40,910 nt of DNA from Hyphomicrobium sp. (GCA_025458125.1 JALOTA010000062.1:1-40910); one strand, 5' to 3'; shown: positions 8,249-19,049, numbered from the stretch's first letter. The notes: a model not told the origin generated them from the letters alone. Numbers and translations are program-made.

Positions 8249-8905
8249 ATGACAAAATCGACGCGCTTCGCTGTGGGTTCGCTGTTCGGACCTTCGCGCT
8301 CCGACCGGCTGGTCGAACTGTTGAAGGAACTGTCGCGCACAGCGATTGAATGTGCGGCGCTGTTTCGCGAAACCAAGGGCCGCGATGCCAGGGCGATTAT
8401 TGCCGTCGAGCACAAAGCCGACCGCATTGTCGAGCAGATCCACGAGTTGCTCGACAACTCGTTCATCATGCGTTTCGACATCCCCGACTCGATGAAGCTG
8501 ACCGACAACCTCGACGACGTCGTGGACGGCATGCGCAAGGTCGCCCTGCATCTGGAGGCCTACGCGCCGTTCGTATCGGAACTTTCCGCTGACGCGATGG
8601 AAGTCTTCGCTCTTGGCGAAGCCATGCTTCACGACATCGACACGCTGGTCGACATGCTGGCCGGTCCACGCCTTTCGCTGCCCAAGGTGCGCGAAGTCAC
8701 CAATCGCATCGACGCCGCCGAGTCCATGGCCGACAAACTCGTCGCCGAAAAGGAACGCAAGCTCGTGGCGGAATACGCCGCGCCCGGTGCCAATGCGATC
8801 GGCTTCATCGCCACTCACCAGCTTTTCCATCTTCTCGAGCAGATGACGGACGACGCCAATCACTGCGCTAACATGGTCCTATCGCTCGCCCGCAAGGAAG
8901 CCTGA
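8249..8905 (+). CDS. DUF47 family phosphate-transport accessory protein (OrfA-like)
   Basis: A 218-aa cytoplasmic helical protein of the PhoU-related DUF47 family, which accompanies Pit transporters. Typical family segments are visible: RLVELLKELSRTAIECAALF, AVEHKADRIVEQIHELLDNS, FDIPDSMKLTDNLDDVVDGM and the C-terminal HLLEQMTDDANHCANMV. Conserved acidic residues (EHKAD, DNLDDVVD) are the presumed metal/phosphate-cluster ligands by analogy with PhoU. One base separates its stop from the Pit start, so the two form an operon. It looks complete. It likely modulates Pit, as proposed for the rhizobial orfA-pit pair; the PHO-box-like repeat upstream suggests PhoB control. Confidence 0.9.
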   Translation: MTKSTRFAVGSLFGPSRSDRLVELLKELSRTAIECAALFRETKGRDARAIIAVEHKADRIVEQIHELLDNSFIMRFDIPDSMKLTDNLDDVVDGMRKVALHLEAYAPFVSELSADAMEVFALGEAMLHDIDTLVDMLAGPRLSLPKVREVTNRIDAAESMADKLVAEKERKLVAEYAAPGANAIGFIATHQLFHLLEQMTDDANHCANMVLSLARKEA

Positions 8906-8906
8906 G

Positions 8907-9857
8907 ATGGAGGCCGTCACTCTTGGCCTCGCCATCGCCATCCTGGCCGTGCTTGCCGCCGAATTCGTCAACGGTTGGACCGATGCACCCAACGCGATCG
9001 CAACAGTGGTCTCGACCGGGGTGATGACGCCACGGACGGCCATCGCCATGGCCGTCGTCTTGAATACGCTTGGCGCCATGGCAGGAACCGCCGTTGCGAC
9101 GACCGTGGGCAAGGGGATCGTTGAACCGGCGGCGCTTACGGTCCCGGCCATCACGTCCGCCATGTGCGCCATCATCGCCTGGGGGTCCCTGGCGGCGAAG
9201 ATCGGGATGCCCGTCTCGAAATCCCATGCCTTGCTGGCGGGACTGGCCGGAGCGGCCTACGAGGGCGGCGGATTTGCAGCCTTGCAATGGAGCGGCTGGC
9301 AGAAGGTCGGCATCGGCATGATCCTGTCGATCGGGCTCGGCATGCTCGCGGCCCTCCTGCTGGGAAGGCTTATCATCCGGTTCGCCGGCAATGCGAGCCC
9401 GGCACGTGCCAAACGCCTATTCGACCGATTGCAGATGCTGACGGCGGGGGCGATGGCGTTCACCCACGGCATGAACGACGGCCAGAAGTTCATGGGCGTG
9501 CTGGCGCTCACGTTGTTTGCCGGCGGGGCGATGGACGAGTTCCACATCCCCGGATGGGTCGTGCTCGTCTGTGCATTGACCATGGGGATCGGCACAGCCG
9601 CCGGCGGCTGGCGGATCATCGAGACCGTTGGCGCCAAGATGACGCGCCTCACGTCATGGCAAGGCTTCGCGGCGACCAGCGCCGCATCGGCGACGATCTT
9701 CGGCGCTTCCCTTTACGGCATCCCCCTGTCCACGACCCACACCATCACCAGCGCGATTGTCGGCCGCATCGTTGGAGCTTGGATCCTGACGTTTCCCTGT
9801 TGCTTCCTGCTCGCCTATGTGGCGGCATTCGTCGCAAACACATTGTGGGCGCCGTAA
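8907..9857 (+). CDS. pit: Low-affinity inorganic phosphate transporter, Pit family, internally shortened
   Basis: A 316-aa inner-membrane protein that would bring in metal-phosphate with protons. Both PiT signature repeats are present: EFVNGWTDAPNAIATVVSTG near the N-terminus and AFTHGMNDGQKFMGVLALTL near residue 190, each carrying the conserved Asn-Asp-type motif. SLYGIPLSTTHTITSAIVG near residue 280 is also typical. Oddity: after TSAIVG (nt 9764, residue 286) the chain goes directly to RIVGAWILTFP. In relatives about 16 residues (with a conserved RLSAVRWGVA-type segment) stand between. The gap keeps the frame but would remove the loop and part of a helix near the second substrate site. It is the second gene of the DUF47 operon and convergent with queF. 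Confidence 0.9.
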   Translation: MEAVTLGLAIAILAVLAAEFVNGWTDAPNAIATVVSTGVMTPRTAIAMAVVLNTLGAMAGTAVATTVGKGIVEPAALTVPAITSAMCAIIAWGSLAAKIGMPVSKSHALLAGLAGAAYEGGGFAALQWSGWQKVGIGMILSIGLGMLAALLLGRLIIRFAGNASPARAKRLFDRLQMLTAGAMAFTHGMNDGQKFMGVLALTLFAGGAMDEFHIPGWVVLVCALTMGIGTAAGGWRIIETVGAKMTRLTSWQGFAATSAASATIFGASLYGIPLSTTHTITSAIVGRIVGAWILTFPCCFLLAYVAAFVANTLWAP

Positions 9858-9863
9858 GTGTCG

Positions 9864-10319
9864 TCAGCCGCGGCCACGATAAGGCTGCACGCCCTGCTCG
9901 GGCAGCCAGACGCCGGCAGGAAGCGTGCCGTGCTGCCAGAATACGTCGATCGGCATGCCGCCGCGCGGATACCAGTAGCCACCGATGCGCAGGAAATGCG
10001 GATCGAGGACGCTGGCGAGGCGCTTGCCGATCGCGACCGTGCAGTCCTCGTGGAAGGCGCCGTGATTGCGGAATGACGCGAGATACAGCTTCAGCGACTT
10101 GCTCTCGACGAGCCACTGGTTGGGCACGTAGTCGATGACGAGATGGGCGAAGTCTGGCTGCGCCGTGACTGGGCAGAGTGACGTGAACTCCGGCTGGGTG
10201 AAGCGGGCAACGTAGAGCGTGTCCGGATGCGGGTTCGCCACACGTTCGAGCAGCGCCGCTTCCGGGCTGTCCGGCATCGGGGTCTGCTGACCAAGTTGCG
10301 TGACGGGGGGCCGCGCCAT
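9864..10319 (-). CDS. queF: NADPH-dependent 7-cyano-7-deazaguanine reductase (QueF)
   Basis: Reduces preQ0 to preQ1, the nitrile-to-amine step of queuosine synthesis. The 151-aa single-domain (YkvM-like) form is complete. The active-site motif [15 protein letters not shown] gives catalytic Cys49 and Asp56. The QueF signature [20 protein letters not shown] contains Glu, Ser and His substrate-binding residues. I chose ATG 10319 (MARPPVTQ), only 5 bases after the queD stop; an ATG two codons upstream overlaps queD. Gene order queC, queE, queD, queF on the minus strand suggests one operon carrying the full route from 7-carboxy-7-deazaguanine precursors to preQ1. It is convergent with pit, 6 bases apart. 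Confidence 0.95.
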   Translation of the reverse strand: MARPPVTQLGQQTPMPDSPEAALLERVANPHPDTLYVARFTQPEFTSLCPVTAQPDFAHLVIDYVPNQWLVESKSLKLYLASFRNHGAFHEDCTVAIGKRLASVLDPHFLRIGGYWYPRGGMPIDVFWQHGTLPAGVWLPEQGVQPYRGRG

Positions 10320-10324
10320 GATGA

Positions 10325-10708
10325 TCACTCCGCCGCCCGGCGGTGCCGGTGCGGACCCGTATAGATGGCGCCCTCGTGGCAGCTGTCGCGATGAACTTCG
10401 ATCTGGGCAAGGCCCGGAACCTTGTTGTCGATGCGCTCCCAGATCCACATGGCGATCCGTTCCAGCGTCGGCGCAGAGAGACCTTCGACCTCGTTCAGCA
10501 TCCTGTGATCGAGCGCGTCCTGACAATCCGACAGCGCCGCGGAAAGATCGTCGAAATGGAACACGACGCCGGTCTCGGCGTTAGGCTCGCCGTCGATCCA
10601 CACGCGCGCGCGGAAGGAATGCCCGTGGATACGGGAATTCGGATGGCCCGGAGGCGCGGACGGCAGATAGTGAGCCGCCTCGAACAGGAAATCGCGGTAG
10701 ATGCGCAT
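10325..10708 (-). CDS. queD: 6-carboxytetrahydropterin synthase-like protein (QueD)
   Basis: Converts dihydroneopterin triphosphate to 6-carboxy-tetrahydropterin, the first committed queuosine step. The 127-aa protein has the PTPS fold residues: FEAAHYLP (zinc His), RIHGHSF (the other two zinc His), VFHFDDL, and LDHRMLN, which keeps the Asp-His of the catalytic triad. Oddity: the catalytic Cys of E. coli QueD lies in a Cys-x3-His-Gly-His motif, and here that position reads [10 protein letters not shown], with Asn instead of Cys. From memory other alphaproteobacteria share this. It sits between queE and queF. Start ATG 10708 is chosen because the family begins at MRIYRDF; an upstream extension is unlike QueD. 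Confidence 0.9.
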   Translation of the reverse strand: MRIYRDFLFEAAHYLPSAPPGHPNSRIHGHSFRARVWIDGEPNAETGVVFHFDDLSAALSDCQDALDHRMLNEVEGLSAPTLERIAMWIWERIDNKVPGLAQIEVHRDSCHEGAIYTGPHRHRRAAE

Positions 10709-10789
10709 GGGGCAGGGGAATAGGCGGGTTAGGGGGCCGGTGCAAGGCCCGCCGGCGTCACGGTAAACCCGTCGCACCGCCGGCTTGCT

Positions 10790-11356
10790 TCAGGGAATGC
10801 CTAGAACTTTGTGGGTCTGCACCGAGAGCCGCCACGGCGGGTTGGCTTTGCAGTAGGCAATCGCCGCCTCCGTGTTCGCAACCCGGTCCGGCCCGTCCAT
10901 GGGCTGCAGGAAGCGGTGCTCGAAGGCAAGCTGTTGCACGAGGGGTTGGCCAGCCTTCGGGCTGACACAGACCCAGTCGATCTCCAATGGAACGGGCAAC
11001 GTGCCATTGGTCTCGATGGCGATCGAAAACCCGCGGGCATGGAGGGCCGCGATCAGTTCGGCGTCGACTTGCAACATCGGTTCCCCGCCCGTCAGCACGA
11101 CCATCGACGGCCCATGAGCGGCCGTGCATGCGGCCCGGCAGGCCCGTGCCAGATCGTCAGCCGTTTCGAAGCGGCCTCCGCCGGGACCATCCGTCCCCAC
11201 GAAATCGGTGTCGCAGAACGGGCATTGCGCTTTGGTGCGGTCGGCCTCGCGTCCTGACCAGAGATTGCAGCCGGCAAACCGGCAGAACACGGCCGGCGTG
11301 CCCGCGTTCGCTCCCTCGCCCTGCAGCGTGTAGAAGATTTCCTTGACCTGATACAT
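10790..11356 (-). CDS. queE: 7-carboxy-7-deazaguanine synthase (QueE), internally shortened
   Basis: Radical SAM enzyme that ring-contracts carboxytetrahydropterin to 7-carboxy-7-deazaguanine. The start MYQVKEIFYTLQGEG at 11356 is typical. The cluster motif is AGCNLWSGREADRTKAQCPF followed by Cys, i.e. CX14CX2C, the Burkholderia-type variant rather than CX3CX2C. VLTGGEPMLQVD binds SAM; IETNGTLPVP and CVSPKAG follow. Oddity: PLVQQ is joined directly to LAFEHRFLQPMDG near nt 10925-10936. In relatives about 20 residues (with an ELKLVYPQ-like strand) lie between. The loss keeps the frame, leaving 188 aa. The gene belongs to the queC-E-D-F set; its start is 53 bases from the divergent transporter gene. 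Confidence 0.9.
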   Translation of the reverse strand: MYQVKEIFYTLQGEGANAGTPAVFCRFAGCNLWSGREADRTKAQCPFCDTDFVGTDGPGGGRFETADDLARACRAACTAAHGPSMVVLTGGEPMLQVDAELIAALHARGFSIAIETNGTLPVPLEIDWVCVSPKAGQPLVQQLAFEHRFLQPMDGPDRVANTEAAIAYCKANPPWRLSVQTHKVLGIP

Positions 11357-11409
11357 GCGCCCACACGTAGCTGGGCAGGGACCAGAGTCAAGCAACCGGG
11401 GGCCTTGGA

Positions 11410-12000
11410 ATGCAGGCGAAGGCGCGCACCTACAAGTACTTCGACCTCGTCATGGTCGCCTTCGTCGTGGTCCTGGTCTGCTCCAACCTGATCGGTCCGG
11501 CCAAGGCGCGCCGGGTGATCTGGTCTGGCTTTGCCGCCCTTGTTTTCGCAGCCGTCATGGCGGCGGTGGTGGTCGCGCTGCCGCCGGCGCCCACATGGGA
11601 GAACCAGAAGGTCTACGAGATCGCGTTCGGCAACACCTGGCGCATCGCGGGTGCCTCGATGATCGCCTACTTCTGTGGCGAGTTCGTCAATTCCTACGTG
11701 CTTGCCAAGATGAAGGTTGCGACCGAAGGCCGGTACATGCGCACGCGGTTCGTGGCTTCCACGGTCGCGGGCGAAGCCGTCGACAGTTCGATCTTCTATC
11801 CGCTCGCCTTCTGGAATTCTGGGATCATGCCGAACGAACTGGTGTTGACGCTCATGGTGTCCCAGTTCATTGCCAAAACCCTGGTGGAGGTGGCCTTCCT
11901 TCCGCTCACCACGCGCATTGTGACCGCACTCAAGAAGGCGGAACACGAAGACCACTACGACCGCAATACCGACTTCAATCCGTTCACGCTGAAGGAGTGA
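11410..12000 (+). CDS. VUT-family queuosine-precursor transporter, internally shortened
   Basis: An integral membrane protein of the YhhQ/VUT (DUF165) family, which imports queuosine precursors such as preQ0. Visible family parts: KYFDLVMVAFVVVLVCSNLI, the conserved YFCGEFVNSYVLAKMKVATE with its Gly-Glu-Phe-x-Asn signature, STVAGEAVDSSIFYPLAF, and the C-terminal AEHEDHYDRNTDFNPFTLKE. Oddity: GPAKA joins RRVIWSGFAAL near nt 11505-11512 (residue 33). Relatives carry some 35-38 extra residues there, including a FFPISYIFGDILTEVYGY-type segment with conserved acidic residues. The loss is in frame and removes about one membrane helix. The position inside the que cluster fits salvage combined with synthesis. 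Confidence 0.88.
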   Translation: MQAKARTYKYFDLVMVAFVVVLVCSNLIGPAKARRVIWSGFAALVFAAVMAAVVVALPPAPTWENQKVYEIAFGNTWRIAGASMIAYFCGEFVNSYVLAKMKVATEGRYMRTRFVASTVAGEAVDSSIFYPLAFWNSGIMPNELVLTLMVSQFIAKTLVEVAFLPLTTRIVTALKKAEHEDHYDRNTDFNPFTLKE

Positions 12001-12155
12001 AGCTGCGCACGCTTGTCGATGAGTTCGAAAGCCGTCCGCACGCCGGCGGGTTTGTCGGGGAGCCTGCCGTCAACCGGAAAGAGCGAGGCCAGCACGGCGA
12101 GCGCTGAGACCGTGTGAATGATGTGGCGGACCCGGAACTGGCTGAGACGGCCCAT
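11955..12155 (-). CDS. Possible small exported protein, 66 aa
   Basis: A short reading frame with a good ribosome-binding site: GGGAG six to seven bases before the ATG at 12155 on the coding strand. Residues 11-25 (HIIHTVSALAVLASLF) form a hydrophobic segment after a basic start, compatible with a signal peptide or single helix. Residues 35-66 are polar. Its 3' end overlaps the end of the VUT transporter gene antisense. It lies between queC and queE on their strand. No family recognised; it could be a chance frame. Confidence 0.35.
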   Translation of the reverse strand: MGRLSQFRVRHIIHTVSALAVLASLFPVDGRLPDKPAGVRTAFELIDKRAQLHSFSVNGLKSVLRS

Positions 12156-12258
12156 GGCACGCTCCCGTTTGAAAGGATGCGTGCATTATCGTCGCTACGG
12201 CCGGGGCTGTCGGTTCCCTGCGGTACAGCCGCGAGATCGGCGCCGCCAAGAGACGAAC

Positions 12259-15240
<2,982 letters not shown>

Positions 15241-15493
15241 GAGACGTCCCTCCGTTGCACCCGTACGCAAGGCAAATGGAGACGAAGCACCTCACAGGCA
15301 AGACCGGGCGATCTCGGGGGAGTGGGCAAAACCCACGGAGTCCATCCTGCTCCCGCGCCGCAGTGCCTTGCCTGCGGCCGGCAGGAATAAGACAGCGCTT
15401 TACCTGCCCTTAAGTGATACCCGCCTATAAAGGCCGGGTTCCCGGTTTCAGATTTCTGCGTAGCCACGAACATCCCGGTATCGCGTACAACAC

Positions 15494-15796
15494 ATGTATG
15501 ATTGGCGATTGAGGGTCCGACAGGTTCTGGTGCTGCTTTCGAGCCTGTGCGCGGCGGCCTATTTCACCCATCACGCAATAAACGGACGGCACGGTCTCAA
15601 GGCGCGCTCGGCACTGCTCGAGCAGGCGGATCTCATTGAATTTGAGATTCGAAGCCTGGAGACCGTGCGCGCCCGGCTTCGCCATGACGTCGCGCTACTG
15701 ACGCCCGACCGGCCCGACCCAGATCTTGTCGAGGAAATTGCCCGCGATGTCCTGGGCTATGTTCACCCTGCCGATCGCGTGATCGTCACGCGCTGA
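15494..15796 (+). CDS. ftsB: Septum formation initiator FtsB/DivIC-like
   Basis: A 100-aa single-pass inner-membrane protein that takes part in divisome assembly. Residues 10-28 (QVLVLLSSLCAAAYFTHHA) form the membrane helix. Residues 32-70 form a Leu/Glu/Arg-rich coiled coil (LEQADLIEFEIRSLETVRAR). The conserved C-terminal part EIARDVLGYVHPADRVIV is typical of alphaproteobacterial FtsB, where a LGYV-x-P-x-DEVI pattern is common. In many alphaproteobacteria the order is eno, ftsB, pdhA. Here a universal stress gene on the opposite strand is inserted, and a degenerate pdhA follows after 277 bases. Confidence 0.9.
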   Translation: MYDWRLRVRQVLVLLSSLCAAAYFTHHAINGRHGLKARSALLEQADLIEFEIRSLETVRARLRHDVALLTPDRPDPDLVEEIARDVLGYVHPADRVIVTR

Positions 15797-16073
15797 ACCC
15801 GGGACTGCAATTGCCGTGCTGGTGACTCCAATCCAGTATTCGGCGGCAGCAGGGACGCCCGCGAGGCCAATGCCACCCTGAAGCGGGTCGGCAACCCATG
15901 ATAATGCGAACAAATCGGCCTCACGAAAACATTCCCGCCGTCCGCAATGACGACGCAATCTCGACCCGTGATGACATTCGTGCCGGGCTCGCGCTCTGCG
16001 ATTGCCATCTGCGGCGGCCTGACGCAGTATCCGCCGGCCTGCCGGCCGGTGCCAAACCGAGGACAAGAACGAC

Positions 16074-16898
16074 GTGACCATCGCTGCCCGACCCGCCACC
16101 GATCCGCGAGTGACCGATCCGGACATTTGTCTGCTGACGGGGATGCTTCGGTTGCGCCGCTTCGAGGAGAAGGCCGGGATGCTCTATGCGCTTGGGTCGG
16201 TGACAGTCCCATGCCCCCTGGGCATTGGGCAGGAGGGTGCAATAGCGGGTCTCTTCGCCTCGCTCGACGCCGGCGACGCGCTCCTCGCACTCCAGGCCCG
16301 CCCAACCATCGAATTGGCATTTGGAGCGTCTCCTGCCGCCGCGTTCCAGCGGTTGCTCGATATTTCCAGCAGCGCGTTGGCGTCATCGGCGCTCGTGAGG
16401 TTGCCGGGCGAGGACATGCGGCGGCTTCCGCGCCAGGACGCTATCACAACAGCGGCTGGCCGTTGCGCTGACGTGGTTGTGCTATCGGATGATCCCGGTG
16501 AATTAGCCCAGGCCCTGCCGGTGATGAAAGCCCGGGTACTTCCCGTACTCATGATCCCTGCAGATCGCCGGCCGGCGGACTACGGGCTCCCTGCACAGTG
16601 GACGGTTCGCGAGTGCGACGGCAGTCGTGCGAACGGCGTGAAGGAGGCTCTGATGTCGGCTCGCAAAGAGAGCTTCATCGCTGTCGCGCTACTGACGCCG
16701 CCTTATGCAGGTCATTCGCGCGATGGCAGCCGGCGCCCTCAGGAAAGGCGCCAGACCGACGATCCGATTGCAAGTCTACGCAGGCTCCTCATCGAAGACG
16801 GGCGCTTGCGCGAGGTGGATGCCGTCGAACTCGAAGCGGCCGTCCGGGACGAGATCGCAGCGGCCGCACGCGCAGTGTCCGTGGCCTGCGCGCCGTGA
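16074..16898 (+). CDS. Pyruvate dehydrogenase E1-alpha-like protein, probably catalytically dead
   Basis: 274 aa, GTG start. Collinear with pyruvate dehydrogenase E1-alpha (usual length about 340). TGMLRLRRFEEKAGMLYALG and PLGIGQEGAIAGLFASLDAG match the family N-terminus; GVKEALMSARKESFIAVALL and TPPYAGHSRDGSRRPQ match the region ending in Arg-Gly-His-Ser; and DDPIASLRRLLIEDGRL matches the C-terminus. Missing are the thiamine-diphosphate motif (GDG...N, where VVLSDD stands), the HGH loop and the phosphorylation-loop His. No frameshift or stop is present, so it is an open, diverged frame rather than simple decay. It occupies the ordinary pdhA position after ftsB, but pdhB, pdhC, lpd and lipA do not follow. 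A regulatory or structural role is possible; function unknown. Confidence 0.75.
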   Translation: MTIAARPATDPRVTDPDICLLTGMLRLRRFEEKAGMLYALGSVTVPCPLGIGQEGAIAGLFASLDAGDALLALQARPTIELAFGASPAAAFQRLLDISSSALASSALVRLPGEDMRRLPRQDAITTAAGRCADVVVLSDDPGELAQALPVMKARVLPVLMIPADRRPADYGLPAQWTVRECDGSRANGVKEALMSARKESFIAVALLTPPYAGHSRDGSRRPQERRQTDDPIASLRRLLIEDGRLREVDAVELEAAVRDEIAAAARAVSVACAP

Positions 16899-17328
16899 GG
16901 CAAACGCCTGGACGTTTTGAAAATGGCTTGCGACGCGGCCGTTTGCTCCGCCGCGGCCCGGCGCCCAAGAATCGAACCTGCCAGCCGCGTTCAATCCACT
17001 GGTTGCGAGCCTACGGCTCCGCGAACCGGAGCATACTCCGCTGGCCCGTACCGCCGACATCCCTGTTATACTTTGCCGCTCGAACCACTATCGCTCTGCT
17101 GAATCACGCCATTGCCCTCCACCTATGGTGGACGAACGGCGACAGAAGGCGAAGGAGGATGTGAAAAGCCCGTCACCGTGGCCGATTGGCCGCGCGTCCA
17201 CAGAAACGCTCCAAAACGGCCGGGTCATCAACTGTTCTATGGCGCCCGTCGGCTATCTCCCCGCCAGCCCCACCCCCTAAAAATCGTCTCAGCCAAACAA
17301 CCGAATCAACGGGCTGAGGGGATTTGCC
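16899..17328. other. 430-base stretch without a convincing gene
   Basis: I see no supported coding region. It holds a small inverted repeat CGGAG-cata-CTCCG near 17027-17040, a fragment resembling a tRNA T-arm on the minus strand near 16967-16984, and a GGAGG at 17154-17158 too close to the following GTG (17161) to be convincing. The promoter of the lipoprotein gene at 17329 should lie in its right part. Confidence 0.4.
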
Positions 17329-17730
17329 ATGACAATGTTGAATGCAAAAATCACGCTGGCGGCACTCGCGGCGATGACCGTTGCAGGATGCGCGGACGGC
17401 TCGAACGGAATGATGACAACGTCGGCGCTGGGCCCGAATGCGACCGCAAAAGCGGATCCGGCCTGCGCGGCGCTGACAGCCCGCATCGATGCGCTGCGCA
17501 AGGAAGGCGTCGTCGCGAGCGTTGAAAAAGCATCGGCTAGCAAGTCAAAAACCGTCTCCGTCAATCGCGAGACCTTGGCCAAGGTGGCCGAACTCGACAG
17601 GGCGAACGCCGAGTTCCAGTCCAAGTGCGCGCTGCCCACGACGGCGGCTGCCGCACAGCCGGTTCCTGCCAAGACGGCTGCCGTCGCGGCCGCTCCGGCG
17701 CCGGCAGCGGCCTCGACGAAGAAGCAATGA
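17329..17730 (+). CDS. Putative lipoprotein with Cys-flanked helical domain (paralogue 1)
   Basis: 133 aa. Signal peptide MTMLNAKITLAALAAMTVAGC has a lipobox (VAGC) with lipidation at Cys21. A Ser/Gly/Thr linker follows, then a domain bracketed by two cysteines: CAALTARIDALRKEGVVASV at the start and LDRANAEFQSKC at the end, about 55 residues. The tail is Ala/Pro-rich and disordered (PVPAKTAAVAAAPAP). The same Cys-x2-Leu-x3-Leu/Ile-Asp-x-Leu-x4-Gly-Val pattern occurs in the lipoprotein encoded at 17907-18239, so the two are tandem paralogues. No named family recognised. Membrane-anchored periplasmic protein, function unknown. Confidence 0.75.
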   Translation: MTMLNAKITLAALAAMTVAGCADGSNGMMTTSALGPNATAKADPACAALTARIDALRKEGVVASVEKASASKSKTVSVNRETLAKVAELDRANAEFQSKCALPTTAAAAQPVPAKTAAVAAAPAPAAASTKKQ

Positions 17731-17906
17731 GGCAGCCGGCGCGGCGCGCCGTCATTCGTCTATGAACGCCGGCCATAATCGGCAAGTCATTCCGCTTCAG
17801 GCCGGTCTGTGGTGCAGCATCCCGGTCACATGCGAACGCCCATCGATACCAGGGGGTTGCGACAGGGCGGAGCGTGTGTGAGAGACCAGAAGGTGCTGTA
17901 CTGCGT

Positions 17907-18239
17907 ATGACGAGCGAAAATGAAATCCAGGGGGTCGCGGTGTCGAGGGCAGGAGTTGGCGCAAGGCCGGGCGCGAGCGTACTCGCGGCTGCCTTCCTCG
18001 CAATTCTGGTCGCAGGTTGCGCCGGCGGCGGTGGCGGCGACCCGGGCGCGCGGCCACTTCCGAGCGGGGAAACATGCCAGTCGTTACGCGGCCAACTCGA
18101 CCGGCTGCTCGCCCGCGGTGTGCAGCCCAAGGTGGAAGCATTGAGCGCCGGCCGCAGCCTGTCCGCGAAGGATCGCGCCGACGCGGAAGCCTATAATCGC
18201 ATTCTGAACCAGTATCTCGGCGCGCGCTGCCACCTCTGA
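17907..18239 (+). CDS. Putative lipoprotein with Cys-flanked helical domain (paralogue 2)
   Basis: 110 aa from ATG 17907 (MTSENEIQGVAV). An in-frame ATG at 17874 would add 11 residues; the later start puts the hydrophobic segment SVLAAAFLAILVAGC closer to the N-terminus. The lipobox is VAGC, followed by a Gly-rich linker (AGGGGGDPGARP). The mature domain begins CQSLRGQLDRLLARGVQPKV and ends LNQYLGARCHL, again bracketed by two Cys, and aligns with the lipoprotein at 17329-17730 without its Ala/Pro tail. It lies 27 bases before the GlsB-like gene on the same strand. Function unknown. Confidence 0.7.
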   Translation: MTSENEIQGVAVSRAGVGARPGASVLAAAFLAILVAGCAGGGGGDPGARPLPSGETCQSLRGQLDRLLARGVQPKVEALSAGRSLSAKDRADAEAYNRILNQYLGARCHL

Positions 18240-18266
18240 GGCCTGCGGACCAAACAGGAGGTCGTC

Positions 18267-18530
18267 TTGGACTATCTGAACAACCCCTGGGTGATCATGC
18301 TGGTCAACGGCCTGATCGCCGGCTGGCTTGCCGGCCTTCTGCTGGGCGGCGGCGGTTTGATCCGCAACCTGTTCGTCGGTATCATCGGCGCCTTCCTGGC
18401 CGGCGTATTGATCAAGGCCGGCCTTCTGACGCTCCCGTTCACGACAGGCTTTCCTCTCGGCGACCAGATCATCGTCTCAACCGTGGGCGCCATCCTGGTC
18501 ATCATCATCGCGCGTGTCATCGCCCGCTGA
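18267..18530 (+). CDS. GlsB/YeaQ/YmgE family small membrane protein
   Basis: 87 aa with three hydrophobic helices and the Gly-rich pattern of the transglycosylase-associated (GlsB/YeaQ/YmgE) family: LVNGLIAGWLAGLLLGGGGL, IRNLFVGIIGAFLAGVLI, and IIVSTVGAILVIIIARVI. Starts at TTG 18267, supported by AGGAG seven bases before. Members are often induced by envelope or acid stress; their biochemical role is unclear. It probably shares a transcript with the preceding lipoprotein gene and with the Coq10/RatA-like gene 36 bases downstream. Confidence 0.88.
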   Translation: MDYLNNPWVIMLVNGLIAGWLAGLLLGGGGLIRNLFVGIIGAFLAGVLIKAGLLTLPFTTGFPLGDQIIVSTVGAILVIIIARVIAR

Positions 18531-18566
18531 GGAGGCTGAGCGGCCGATCCCAGTCCGGAGGTCCTG

Positions 18567-19049
18567 GTGCCTCGTTTCGATAATGTCCGTGCTGTCCCAT
18601 TTTCCGCCGACGAAATGTTCGCCCTGGTCGCGGACGTCGAGAAGTATCCTCAGTTCGTGCCGCTGTGCGAGAGCCTCGTCGTCCACACGCGCGAGCAGCG
18701 CGAGGATGGTTCGGGCCTCGTTACGGCAACCATGGGCATCGGTTACAAGGCGATCCGCGAAAAATTCACGACCAACGTGTCGCTCGACCCGGTGGGACGC
18801 TCGATCGTCGTTCGTCACAAGAACGGCCCATTCCGGCGTCTGGAAAACGTCTGGCGCTTCACGCCGCGAGGCGAGACGTCCTGCGACGTGAACTTCGCGA
18901 TCGACTATGAGTTCAGTTCCCCGCTTCTCGCCGTTGTGATGGGCGCAGTTTTCGACGCCGCATTCCGCAAATTCGCGGAGGCATTCGAGACGCGAGCCGG
19001 GGAGGTGTATGGTCGCCGCCCCCCCCTCGCCGGAGCGGCATTGTCCTGA
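18567..19049 (+). CDS. Coq10/RatA-like SRPBCC (START-fold) protein
   Basis: 160 aa starting at GTG 18567, with GGAGG upstream. Family features: VRAVPFSADEMFALVADVEK followed by YPQFVPLCESL, the classic Coq10/RatA opening, then REKFTTNVSLDPVGRSI, WRFTPRGETSCDVNFAIDYE and FSSPLLAVVMGAVFDAAFRK. The group includes ubiquinone-binding Coq10 and the ribosome-associated RatA. In alphaproteobacteria this gene commonly sits after lipA of the pdh cluster, so a Coq10-like lipid-binding role is the better guess. Its presence here without pdhBC-lpd-lipA fits an eroded version of that cluster. Complete. Confidence 0.88.
   Translation: MPRFDNVRAVPFSADEMFALVADVEKYPQFVPLCESLVVHTREQREDGSGLVTATMGIGYKAIREKFTTNVSLDPVGRSIVVRHKNGPFRRLENVWRFTPRGETSCDVNFAIDYEFSSPLLAVVMGAVFDAAFRKFAEAFETRAGEVYGRRPPLAGAALS

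Noticed and set aside
16960-17060. tRNA-like piece on the minus strand: a T-arm-type GGTTCGATTC followed by GGGCGCCG
   Set aside because: No matching 5' acceptor strand, no D-arm and no proper anticodon stem could be built; at most a relic.
17161-17280. 39-codon frame starting GTG after AAGGAGGAT
   Set aside because: Only two bases separate GGAGG from GTG, and the Pro/Ser-rich product resembles no protein I know.
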